Origin: Bacillota bacterium
Lineage (GTDB): Bacteria > Bacillota > Sulfobacillia > Sulfobacillales > Sulfobacillaceae
Assembly: GCA_023381095.1 (NCBI GenBank)
Contig: JAMCTO010000307.1
Span: forward strand, 14,632 to 20,912
DNA: 6,281 bases
Reading direction: 5' to 3'
In this document: in pieces, positions 1 through 5,715 of the stretch
Numbering within the stretch: the stretch's first letter is position 1
How the letters are laid out: every line of letters starts with the position of its first letter
The notes under the pieces: generated by a model
The model's input: the letters and a program-made list of their open reading frames with translations, nothing else
What the model was told of the DNA's origin: nothing
Databases searched by the model: none
Made by a program: the position numbers and the translations under genes

Positions 1-1
1 A

Positions 2-187
2 CAGCGCGACCCCTCGATTTTAAGTAACTCCCATCACTCGCTACACCAAGGGCTGACTAGTCTTTTCGTGCCGCACTCGGGATCCTCCATAGAGACGTTC
101 AAGGTCGGCATATCTTACCCGAGTCATAGCGTTCTCGGCGGTCTCAAACCCGCAACCGCATCCCTGGATCGTCTGTCCTCAAGGTGA
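2..187 (+). CDS. Possible C-terminal end of an unidentified plus-strand gene (partial)
   Basis: This frame is open from the left edge of the window to a TGA at 185-187, about 61 codons, and would be the tail of a gene that starts outside. I do not recognise the product. The visible residues are rich in Ser, His, Leu and Gly and end in SLDRLSSR, with no motif or membrane segment that I can name. Two facts support coding: the stop lies only 6 nt before the stem of a terminator whose T-run is on the plus strand, and third codon positions are enriched in G and C. Against it, a 61-codon open frame occurs by chance in about one case in twenty at this base composition. All three minus-strand frames are interrupted by stops within the first 60 bases, so a minus-strand gene here is unlikely. 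Confidence 0.35.
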   Translation, partial: QRDPSILSNSHHSLHQGLTSLFVPHSGSSIETFKVGISYPSHSVLGGLKPATASLDRLSSR

Positions 188-193
188 GCAGAT

Positions 194-224
194 AAACCGG
201 GGGTTCCAAAACCCCCGGTTTTTT
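194..224. terminator. Strong intrinsic terminator, probably bidirectional
   Basis: A perfect inverted repeat pairs 195-205 (AACCGGGGGTT) with 210-220 (AACCCCCGGTT) around a CCAA loop, giving 11 pairs with a run of seven G-C pairs. On the plus strand it runs into TTTTTT (219-224), a textbook Rho-independent tail. On the minus strand the tail is weaker, TTTAT. The stop codon of the minus-strand permease lies about 10 nt away, so the hairpin closes the catabolic operon. The better T-run on the plus strand suggests that it also ends a gene coming from the left. Two-way use is inferred; the structure itself is directly visible. Confidence 0.9.
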
Positions 225-233
225 CAGTGCTAT

Positions 234-1619
234 TTATGCTTTAGCTGTAACCCGCGGGATCTCCCAACCTGCGTAAATCAAACCTGAAACCAAGCCACCC
301 ACCACTGGCAAGGGCAATACCGTGGTGAAGAGACCCGGGAGCCAATCAGCGCCCCAGATGCTGATAACTAACCCGACACCGAACGCAATGACAGCTGACC
401 ATCGCCACCAGTCACGAGGAGTGCGGGGATGTTCAAAAAAGGCCGCAGCGGCCGTCTTTTTCCGTTGTACCCACACCCAGTCGACTAGCATAATGAAGGT
501 AAAGGGAATAATGACGTCACCGATGACATCCAAAAAGCCCATCACGTGATTAAGAATGCCTAAAATGGCCAAAACGGTGCCCAGGACTCCTAAGATAATT
601 GTGGCAATAGGCTGCTCCCACTTCGTCTGGCGGCGAAATGTGTTAATGGCTACCGTCTGGCGGCGAAATGTGTTAATGGCTACCAGCAGGTCCACCGTTG
701 ACGGATAGAGGTTCATCGCATTGGTATGCATAATGGCCAGAGCTACCCCGACCGCGGCGATGACGCCCCAAACTGGAGCATGAGCACCTAACAATGCTAA
801 ATTCCAATTGCCGGTTCCTTGTTGCGAATACATACCCATGAGACCCATTACCAGTACCGATACCATAATGCCTACCGAGGGGGCCAAAAAGAATGCGGTT
901 TTGCCGCGAGGATTGGATGCCGGGGTAGCAAACCGGGACACGGTGGACACTTTATAAGTCCAAGCCAGAACGGAAAACGTGACCACCGTGGTAATGGCGG
1001 CACCCCATGCCATAGGCACGGTGGGTCCCGGCATACTCACATGATAGTGTGCGAACAAATAATAAGCTAGAACTCCGTAACACACTAGCAGAACGATAGA
1101 AGTATAGCGATAAAAATATTCCAACCACTTCATGCCAAATAGTACCAAGATCACTTGAATCACGCCGATAATCCAAAACCAAAGGTTTCCGGACATGTGT
1201 GTGATGGCGCTCAATGTTTCTCCGGCCACCGCTGTGTTCAGACCAAACCACCCCATATTAACAAAGGTAAAGAGTACCGAAAATAAAAACGCTCCCACAG
1301 TTCCGTAGCTTTTGCGGGCAACAATGAGTGCCGTTAGCGGAACTTCTCGCCCCATTTCAGAAAAAAGTCCCGCGGGCACCAGTCCAATAAGCCAGCTCAA
1401 CACAATCGCTAAAATCATGTCGGTGACACCAAAATGAAACAACAGTGCCCCGATGAGTGGTGTGGTCGCCGAAGCCGATGCCATTAGCCACACGATGGTC
1501 ATTTTTCCGGGGGACATGGTGCGCTGATTGTCAGGAACCGGTAAAATTCCGACCGTCTCCACTTCCCCGAGAATACCCGCCGTTGACGGCTCGGGTACCC
1601 GTTTTGGTGATCCTGCCAT
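234..1619 (-). CDS. NCS1-family purine/pyrimidine (cytosine-type) permease
   Basis: This is an integral membrane transporter of 461 residues, a usual length for the nucleobase-cation-symport-1 family (CodB and relatives), which import nucleobases, nucleosides or related compounds with protons or sodium. The N-terminal tail has the family-like VETVGILPVPDNQRT (residues 20-34), followed by about 12 hydrophobic segments, the first near residues 41-62 and the last near 433-452. TM1 begins with a polar Ser/Ala/Thr stretch (residues 48-54), as in the family. The ATG start is fixed by an ideal AAGGAGGT (1625-1632) about 5 nt upstream. It is the last gene of the operon and follows the nucleoside hydrolase after 118 nt, so a nucleoside or nucleobase is the likely cargo; the exact substrate cannot be read from sequence. 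The oddity is a perfect duplication of ten residues, VAINTFRRQT, at 313-322 and 323-332, in a loop before a late membrane segment. Confidence 0.88.
   Translation of the reverse strand: MAGSPKRVPEPSTAGILGEVETVGILPVPDNQRTMSPGKMTIVWLMASASATTPLIGALLFHFGVTDMILAIVLSWLIGLVPAGLFSEMGREVPLTALIVARKSYGTVGAFLFSVLFTFVNMGWFGLNTAVAGETLSAITHMSGNLWFWIIGVIQVILVLFGMKWLEYFYRYTSIVLLVCYGVLAYYLFAHYHVSMPGPTVPMAWGAAITTVVTFSVLAWTYKVSTVSRFATPASNPRGKTAFFLAPSVGIMVSVLVMGLMGMYSQQGTGNWNLALLGAHAPVWGVIAAVGVALAIMHTNAMNLYPSTVDLLVAINTFRRQTVAINTFRRQTKWEQPIATIILGVLGTVLAILGILNHVMGFLDVIGDVIIPFTFIMLVDWVWVQRKKTAAAAFFEHPRTPRDWWRWSAVIAFGVGLVISIWGADWLPGLFTTVLPLPVVGGLVSGLIYAGWEIPRVTAKA
624..683. repeat. Exact 30-bp tandem duplication inside the permease gene
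   Basis: The 30 bases at 624-653 recur without a mismatch at 654-683, directly adjacent. Each unit starts CGTCTGGCGG and ends GGCTAC on the plus strand. Since 30 is a multiple of three, the frame is kept and the protein gains a second VAINTFRRQT. Flanking bases differ (623 against 653, 685 against 655), so the unit boundaries are sharp. Identity at every position, including silent ones, points to a recent slippage or an assembly error rather than an ancient feature. Confidence 0.97.
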
Positions 1620-1679
1620 AGTCGACCTCCTTCGATTGAAAAAATCAATTCCAGCTACTTTTTATCAAGCTGTTAGTAG

Positions 1680-1708
1680 ATATTCCGAAAAGCTGCCCTT
1701 CTTGTCAA
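1680..1708 (-). promoter_or_regulatory. Candidate internal promoter for the permease gene
   Basis: Read on the minus strand, a perfect -35 box TTGACA (1703-1708) is followed after 17 bp by GAATAT (1680-1685). The -10 matches TATAAT at only three positions, but these include the important A at position 2 and T at position 6. Transcription would start near 1672, about 50 nt before the permease ATG. It sits in the 118-nt gap after the nucleoside hydrolase gene, so the permease could be expressed apart from the rest of the operon. The -35 is convincing and the -10 is weak. Confidence 0.4.
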
Positions 1709-1737
1709 GGACAGACGGGAGAAGCTAACACCGCCGT

Positions 1738-2694
1738 TTATGTTGGCTGGAATTCCGTCTTGCCCGTTTCGAGTAGAGTCAGCAATATTTGTTTAAAACG
1801 ATTGGCATCGGCCTTTAAGCAAACGTGGGCATTGGCAGGTTTCTTCCACACGTTGAGCCGATCGACGACCGAGGTGCCCCGGGTAAATTCACCCCGTGTC
1901 TCGATGGCCACATAATAGTCTGCACCTTCTTGCCATATGCTATTATCCAAGGCCATCGCCATCGTCAGGGAGTCCGGGTGACTGGTCCCATCAATTCCCC
2001 CATCCCGTTGGTTAAACTCTAATGTCGTTTTTTGCGTTTGCAAAAAGAAACGGCTCCAGGGTGTATCCATATGGCGAATCCGCTCAAGGTCTGCAGGACC
2101 GATTATGCTTGCCTCAAGCGCCACGTCCCAACCAACCATGTAGAGGTTAAACCCTGCAGAAAATACAATTGCGGCTGCTTCGGGATCCACATAAAAATTG
2201 TATTCCGACAACGGCTCGATATTGCCGATACCGTTGCTGCTCCCCCCCATCACCCACAACTGGGCGACGCGAGACGGAAATGTTGGATCCTGGCGCACCG
2301 CCAGGGCTAAATTGGTAAGAGGAGCTTGGGCCACAATAACCAAAGACCCTTGCCATCGATGCGAAGCTTCCAGGAGGAATTGGACCGCATTTGTAGCCTC
2401 CGGGCGTTGGCGTACGGGGGGAAAATAAGCTTCGCCCATGCCATCGGAACCATGGACGTATTCAGCACTAGCCCATTGCCGCAACAACGGAATCGAAGCC
2501 CCAGGATAAACGGCAACTTGTTCTGCTCTCTCGGCTACTTCGACGGTCTTTAGAGCGTTTTCCACTTGTTGGTCAAACCTTACGTTTCCCACATTAATCG
2601 TAATACCGTGCACATCGACCCATGCCGTACGCAAGGCGACTAAAAGAGAAATCGCATCATCACCAGCGGTGTCGGTATCCACTACCAAATTCAC
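1738..2694 (-). CDS. Inosine-uridine-type nucleoside hydrolase
   Basis: A 318-residue protein of the IunH/RihA-C family, cytosolic and Ca2+-dependent, which hydrolyses the N-glycosidic bond of nucleosides to give base and free pentose. The N-terminal metal motif is DTDTAGDD (residues 6-13): all four aspartates have the family spacing, but the usual Pro-Gly of DTDPGxDD is replaced by Thr-Ala. Further family marks are VGN (35-37), HGSDGMG (81-87), APLTNLALA (124-132), WVMGG (147-151), GNIEPLSEYNF (157-167) with the ribose- and metal-site Asn/Glu, DPEAA (170-174), and HPD (239-241) in place of His-Asp. Length is normal. The start is GTG, chosen because AGGGAG (2704-2709) lies 9 nt upstream; the nearby ATG at 2696-2698 is in another frame and stops early. 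The gene follows the sugar kinase by 52 nt. Whether it prefers ribo- or deoxyribonucleosides, purine or pyrimidine, cannot be read from sequence. Confidence 0.92.
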   Translation of the reverse strand: MNLVVDTDTAGDDAISLLVALRTAWVDVHGITINVGNVRFDQQVENALKTVEVAERAEQVAVYPGASIPLLRQWASAEYVHGSDGMGEAYFPPVRQRPEATNAVQFLLEASHRWQGSLVIVAQAPLTNLALAVRQDPTFPSRVAQLWVMGGSSNGIGNIEPLSEYNFYVDPEAAAIVFSAGFNLYMVGWDVALEASIIGPADLERIRHMDTPWSRFFLQTQKTTLEFNQRDGGIDGTSHPDSLTMAMALDNSIWQEGADYYVAIETRGEFTRGTSVVDRLNVWKKPANAHVCLKADANRFKQILLTLLETGKTEFQPT

Positions 2695-2746
2695 GCATTA
2701 TCACTCCCTATGAGCAATGGCAGAGGCAAACCCTCCCCACATCGCT

Positions 2747-3655
2747 TCAATTTTGCTTTCTCTCCTCAAATGTACGATCCACCTCATCTACCGACGGAAT
2801 TGCCGGAATTACCCCTGGCCAGCGCACACTTAAGGATGCGCCCAGGCACGCTTTGCAGGCAGCTTGTGGCAATGATTCCCCTTGCGCGAGTTTTGCCGCC
2901 AAGATCCCGTTAAATACGTCGCCGGCCCCGGTGGTGTCTACCGTCTCCACCGATACCGCAGGAATGTAAATATCCGGCCCGTGGTGCCAAATTAAAACGC
3001 CCTCAGAGCCTAAGGTAAGCACGATAGTTTTGCCGTGAGTTTGCTTAGCCAACAACTGGAGCAACTCAGGGGAAGCTACGGGGTCATCGGGAGACAATCC
3101 GCACAGTATCCGGGCCTCGGTTTCATTGGGTGTGAGAATGTCAACCCAATCCCATGATTCCTTCGCGTAACTGGCATCGGCTGGTGCCGGGTTTAAGATG
3201 CGTATTCCGGAATGCTGGGCAAATACTGTTCTCACTACGTCTACAGGTACTTCCAACTGCGCCAGCAAAACAGCGTCTGACGGCCAGTCTATCGTGTCGA
3301 TCCGCAGTTGGGCATTTGCCCCGGGGTTGACCACAATCGCATTGTGGCCGTGATCATCAAGGAAGATAGTACCGATGCCAGTGGGGTAATCTGGCATCAT
3401 GAGGAGTTGGGATACATCAATGCCCTCATTCAGCAACATCTCCCGGGCGCTAATACCGGCAGCGTCTTGTCCTACCGCACCGACAAACCGGACCGAGGCC
3501 CCAAATCTCGCAGCAGTCACCGCTTGGTTCGATCCTTTTCCGCCATGGCTAAAAAAACCGTGGGTGCTTAACAGCGTTTGCCCCCACACGGGTAATGCGT
3601 CGATCGAATAAGTGACCCCAAGATTATAGCTGCCTAGTACTGTCACCGTGCTCAA
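2747..3655 (-). CDS. rbsK: Ribokinase-type PfkB-family sugar kinase
   Basis: A 302-residue PfkB carbohydrate kinase of ribokinase length that phosphorylates a free pentose at O5 with ATP. It has the substrate signature GGKGSNQA (38-45), a conserved Glu in QLEVP (133-137), LNPAPA (154-159), TPNETEA (175-181), LTLGSEG (213-219) and the catalytic DTTGAGD (240-246), in which Asp246 should be the base. The C-terminal segment around PSVDEVD (287-293) matches the ribokinase end. It differs near the N-terminus: the motif GSxNxD is GSYNLG (8-13), so the Asp that contacts sugar hydroxyls in E. coli RbsK (Asp16) is Gly13. The start is TTG, supported by GGAG (3665-3668) 9 nt upstream and by the strand-1 motif VTVLGS starting at residue 4. 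It follows deoC by 19 nt, so it is probably translated from the same message. Ribose, 2-deoxyribose or another sugar could be the substrate; with deoC beside it, deoxyribokinase activity is a fair inference. Confidence 0.9.
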   Translation of the reverse strand: MSTVTVLGSYNLGVTYSIDALPVWGQTLLSTHGFFSHGGKGSNQAVTAARFGASVRFVGAVGQDAAGISAREMLLNEGIDVSQLLMMPDYPTGIGTIFLDDHGHNAIVVNPGANAQLRIDTIDWPSDAVLLAQLEVPVDVVRTVFAQHSGIRILNPAPADASYAKESWDWVDILTPNETEARILCGLSPDDPVASPELLQLLAKQTHGKTIVLTLGSEGVLIWHHGPDIYIPAVSVETVDTTGAGDVFNGILAAKLAQGESLPQAACKACLGASLSVRWPGVIPAIPSVDEVDRTFEERKQN

Positions 3656-3674
3656 CAGGTTTCACTCCATCCGC

Positions 3675-4355
3675 TTAATACTGGTCTTCGCTCTTGCCTG
3701 CAGAGTCCGTCACAATCCGGACACCTGCACTTGTGCCCAGCAGCGCTGCTCCTGCTTCCACAAATGCCTGGGCCTGCTCCCAGGTACGAATTCCACCTGA
3801 AGCTTTCACCAAGGCACGTCCCTGGGCAATCCGCGAGAGCAAACGAATATCGTCTACTGTTGCTTGGCCTCCCTGACCCCAACCACTGGAATTTTTCAGA
3901 TAAGTCACCCCGGCCTCAATAGCCAATTCGGCTGCCTGGGTTTTTTCTTTCGCAGTCAACATGCCGAATTCCAACATTACTTTGATGGGAATACCCTCGG
4001 CCGCATCCACCACGGCACGGATGTCCTGCTTAAATGCTTGATACTGCCCGGATTTCAGGAATCCAATGGCGGGCATAAAATCAATTTGTTGGGCTCCTCG
4101 TGCAATGACGTCACGTACCTCAAAGGCCTTGGCCAAGGAAGTCATGCCTCCCATGGGATAGCCCAGCGCAGTGCATATGGTGATGCCGCTGTCCTTCAAT
4201 CGATCGACCACCAAGGGAAGCCAAATCGGAGCGATCATCGCACCATTGAATTGATACGCGACGCAGTCATCACATAACTGAAGGATTTCATCGCGCGTCG
4301 CATCCGGGCGCACCAAAGTCTGTTGAATTTTTTGCGCAATTTTCGAACGGGTCAT
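3675..4355 (-). CDS. deoC: Deoxyribose-phosphate aldolase (DeoC family, divergent)
   Basis: A 226-residue class I aldolase, the usual size for DeoC, which cleaves 2-deoxyribose 5-phosphate to acetaldehyde and glyceraldehyde 3-phosphate in the cytosol. The catalytic set is present: Asp92 in QQIDFMP (proton relay), Lys154 in TYLKNSSG (Schiff base) and Lys184 in LVKASGGIRT (second lysine). The end, LLGTSAGVRIV (205-215), resembles the phosphate-binding end of the barrel. Several normally conserved sites differ: the N-terminal IDHTxLKP reads IQQTLVRP (10-17), losing the Asp-His pair; the position of the active-site Cys (Cys47 in E. coli) is Met40; and Thr after the Schiff-base Lys is Asn155. The ATG is supported by AAGGGG (4363-4368) 7 nt upstream. 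It is the first enzyme gene after the regulator and leads directly into the kinase. The fold and chemistry are secure; the exact sugar phosphate is less so. Confidence 0.9.
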   Translation of the reverse strand: MTRSKIAQKIQQTLVRPDATRDEILQLCDDCVAYQFNGAMIAPIWLPLVVDRLKDSGITICTALGYPMGGMTSLAKAFEVRDVIARGAQQIDFMPAIGFLKSGQYQAFKQDIRAVVDAAEGIPIKVMLEFGMLTAKEKTQAAELAIEAGVTYLKNSSGWGQGGQATVDDIRLLSRIAQGRALVKASGGIRTWEQAQAFVEAGAALLGTSAGVRIVTDSAGKSEDQY

Positions 4356-4460
4356 GCAATCGCCCCTTAATCAAGATTTGTTTGTCACCCTCGGCACCCT
4401 GTGCTCGGGCGGATACCATGAGCAAATTGCGGCCTCAACCACTAACTTAGGATCCTCCAC

Positions 4461-4477
4461 GCGCCGCACCAAGGCGC
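4461..4477 (-). other. GC-rich stem-loop between the regulator gene and deoC
   Basis: GCGCC (4461-4465) and GGCGC (4473-4477) can pair around a 7-nt loop, starting 6 nt past the regulator's stop codon. No T-run follows on the minus strand, so it is not a normal intrinsic terminator. In a shared transcript it could shield the regulator's message end or reduce read-through, but five pairs may also be chance. The rest of the 128-nt gap (4356-4483) holds no gene; a TTGAGG/TATCCG pair with 17-bp spacing is too weak to call a promoter. Confidence 0.25.
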
Positions 4478-4483
4478 TACCGG

Positions 4484-5245
4484 TTATCTGGTGTGGTCTC
4501 GGGTAATAATGGATTTCAGCCGCATCCGATCAGGGCGAATCCATACTCTCGAGCATTCTACCGGAACATTGCCCGTGACGTAGGAAACCTGTTCTAAGTA
4601 CAGTAATGGCGCACTTTTCGCCACCGCGAGTTTCTTAACCAACTCGGGCGTCGCCATGGCAACATCAAAAACGCGACTGCCCCACAGAATGAGAAACCCG
4701 TAATCCCGTTCAATGATGTCAAATAGCCGCCGCTTGGAAAAATCCAGATTCTGAATTCCTGGCAGCATCTCGCTTCTCACGTAATTGTCAAGCAGAGCCA
4801 ATGGCCCATCTGGAACTTTTTTGATGCGTTGCAGATACAATGAGGGTTCATCAGATTCTAGCGACAAACTCTTTTGAACCCATGGCGGTGACTCGACAGC
4901 AACCTTCTGGGCAATGACTTCCGTCGCTATCTGAAGTCCCTGAAGTTCTAGAGCTTCTGACAACGACAATAGATTTTGGGCTAAGGGTTCTTCCAAAATC
5001 TTGGCCGAGACATAGGTCCCTTTGCCGCGAATGCGATATAGTCGCCGTTCTTCGACTAAGGTGTTGATGGCTTTTTGCAAAGTCCCGCGAGATACCCCTA
5101 ATTCCTTTGCTAGGTCAGGCTCGGAGCCAATTTGCGAATGCGGAGGCCAGGTGCCATCTTCGATTTTTCGCAAAATCCAATGCGTCACCTGCTGGTGGAG
5201 AAGGATTCCATTATTATGCAGTCCAGAGCCTCCGACTTTCAACAT
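4484..5245 (-). CDS. GntR-family (HutC/UTRA subfamily) transcriptional regulator
   Basis: A 253-residue DNA-binding repressor-type protein. Residues about 15-80 form the GntR winged helix, including IGSEPDLAKELGVSRGTLQK (39-58), the recognition helix region, and RIRGKGTYVS (71-80), the wing. Residues about 90-245 have the length and pattern of a UTRA ligand-binding domain, with paired strands such as SLYLQRIKKV (135-144) and PLLYLEQVSYVTG (213-225), and EC at 230-231 before the last strand. UTRA regulators sense small metabolites, often sugar phosphates or pathway substrates. Here the effector is probably a nucleoside, base or pentose phosphate handled by the downstream enzymes (inference). 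I choose the ATG at 5243-5245, not the GTG at 5249-5251, because the GTG overlaps the AGGAG site. It is the first gene of the operon, and operator-like repeats cover its promoter, suggesting autorepression. Confidence 0.92.
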   Translation of the reverse strand: MLKVGGSGLHNNGILLHQQVTHWILRKIEDGTWPPHSQIGSEPDLAKELGVSRGTLQKAINTLVEERRLYRIRGKGTYVSAKILEEPLAQNLLSLSEALELQGLQIATEVIAQKVAVESPPWVQKSLSLESDEPSLYLQRIKKVPDGPLALLDNYVRSEMLPGIQNLDFSKRRLFDIIERDYGFLILWGSRVFDVAMATPELVKKLAVAKSAPLLYLEQVSYVTGNVPVECSRVWIRPDRMRLKSIITRDHTR

Positions 5246-5250
5246 GATCA

Positions 5251-5255
5251 CTCCT
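5251..5255 (-). promoter_or_regulatory. Ribosome binding site that fixes the regulator start
   Basis: AGGAG on the minus strand lies 5 nt before the ATG at 5243-5245. The alternative GTG (5249-5251) shares a base with this site, so it cannot be initiated from it. The site is also only about 10 nt from the predicted transcription start, giving a very short leader, and it touches the inverted-repeat operator. Confidence 0.8.
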
Positions 5256-5275
5256 GTCTAGACAAGACAAGTCTA
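5255..5275. promoter_or_regulatory. Candidate GntR/HutC operator: overlapping inverted repeats
   Basis: A perfect 10-bp palindrome TGTCTAGACA (5255-5264) is directly followed by AGACAAGTCT (5265-5274), an AGAC/GTCT repeat with a 2-nt centre. A wider pairing, TAGAC (5259-5263) with GTCTA (5271-5275), spans both. The core GTCTAGAC is the same as in the TGGTCTAGACCA sites bound by HutC-subfamily regulators such as DasR/NagR (family knowledge). It overlaps the -10 box, the expected start point and the edge of the ribosome binding site of the adjacent regulator gene, so binding there should block its own transcription. I saw no second clear copy in the window. Confidence 0.7.
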
Positions 5276-5299
5276 CGATAGTCGTTGTTGTATTGTCAA
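5270..5299 (-). promoter_or_regulatory. Main promoter of the nucleoside operon
   Basis: On the minus strand a perfect -35 TTGACA (5294-5299) and a -10 TAGACT (5270-5275; four of six matches, including T1, A2 and T6) are separated by 18 bp. Transcription should start near 5262-5264, leaving about 17-19 nt of leader that contains AGGAG. The -10 is itself one half of the operator repeats. This is the only good sigma-A-type promoter upstream of the regulator gene and probably drives all five genes. Confidence 0.7.
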
Positions 5300-5661
5300 T
5301 TCCCGAAATCGCCTAGTAATACCTAAATATTTTTTGTTAGAATGCCATTGCCAGGAGTTCTCGCGATCCTATACCCATATCGGTGCTGAAGCCATATACC
5401 GTTGGGTGCGCGACTCAATGGATGAGAATCTCCAACACCATGCGCCCGCAATCCAGGCCCACACCCCAAGTCTTGAACGCTCCACGCCACCTATTTCATT
5501 TAATTGGTGGGGTCATTGCGAGGAATGGGCGCTACGACTGCGCCACCAAAGGGGACAATTCGGCTTATGGAGGGAACTCAAAAAGCTTCGCTATGCCCCT
5601 ACTGGCCACTCCTGATCTTCTCTCAGCATGATACCTACCCTGTACCACTGGATAGGCACTC
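5276..5661. other. Divergent spacer between the operon promoter and murE
   Basis: The 440 bp from the operon promoter to murE contain no gene I can support. One plus-strand frame is open from 5262 to a stop at 5613-5615, with a possible TTG start at 5334. Its predicted residues include GAEAIYRWVRDSM and WRELKKLRYA, which look moderately protein-like, but no Shine-Dalgarno site precedes the TTG and no family is recognisable. An AGGAG at 5353-5357 has no start codon at a usable distance. A second frame (5383-5631, GTG start) overlaps it and also lacks a ribosome site. Weak hairpins are visible: CCACC/GGTGG (5487-5491 with 5506-5510) and GGCGC/GCGCC (5528-5532 with 5540-5544), neither with a T-run. 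A decayed gene is possible. Confidence 0.4.
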
Positions 5662-5691
5662 TTGACGTTGTCAGCCCATAACATACGTCAA
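5662..5691. promoter_or_regulatory. Inverted repeat upstream of murE
   Basis: TTGACG (5662-5667) and CGTCAA (5686-5691) are exact reverse complements separated by 18 nt, ending 24 nt before the murE start codon. The left arm could double as a plus-strand -35 box, but I find no -10 at the right distance (the best, TAACAT at 5679-5684, is only 11 bp away). It may be a protein-binding site or a coincidence. Confidence 0.2.
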
Positions 5692-5715
5692 AGAACTTTT
5701 CCGCGAGGTGGAAAC

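Noticed and set aside
624..683. CRISPR-like repeat
   Set aside because: There are only two adjacent copies with no spacer, and they lie in frame within a coding gene.
952..1251. Minus-strand open frame of 99 codons
   Set aside because: It is an alternative-frame shadow inside the permease gene, without a ribosome site or protein-like pattern.
1634..1650. AT-rich hairpin ATTGA/TCAAT just before the permease ribosome site
   Set aside because: Five A-T-rich pairs around an A5 loop are too weak for a terminator or a confident regulatory structure.
3864..4277. Plus-strand open frame of 137 codons opposite deoC
   Set aside because: It is antisense to a well-supported DeoC gene and shows no recognisable domain.
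4400..4440. Promoter candidate TTGAGG-17-TATCCG before deoC
   Set aside because: Both boxes match poorly and the -10 lacks the final T, so read-through from the upstream promoter is the simpler explanation.
4449..4456. 8-bp palindrome AGGATCCT in the regulator-deoC gap
   Set aside because: It is short, does not resemble the operator repeats near 5255-5275, and is not placed at a recognisable promoter.
5249..5251. GTG as start of the GntR regulator
   Set aside because: It overlaps the AGGAG ribosome site; the ATG two codons downstream has the proper spacing.
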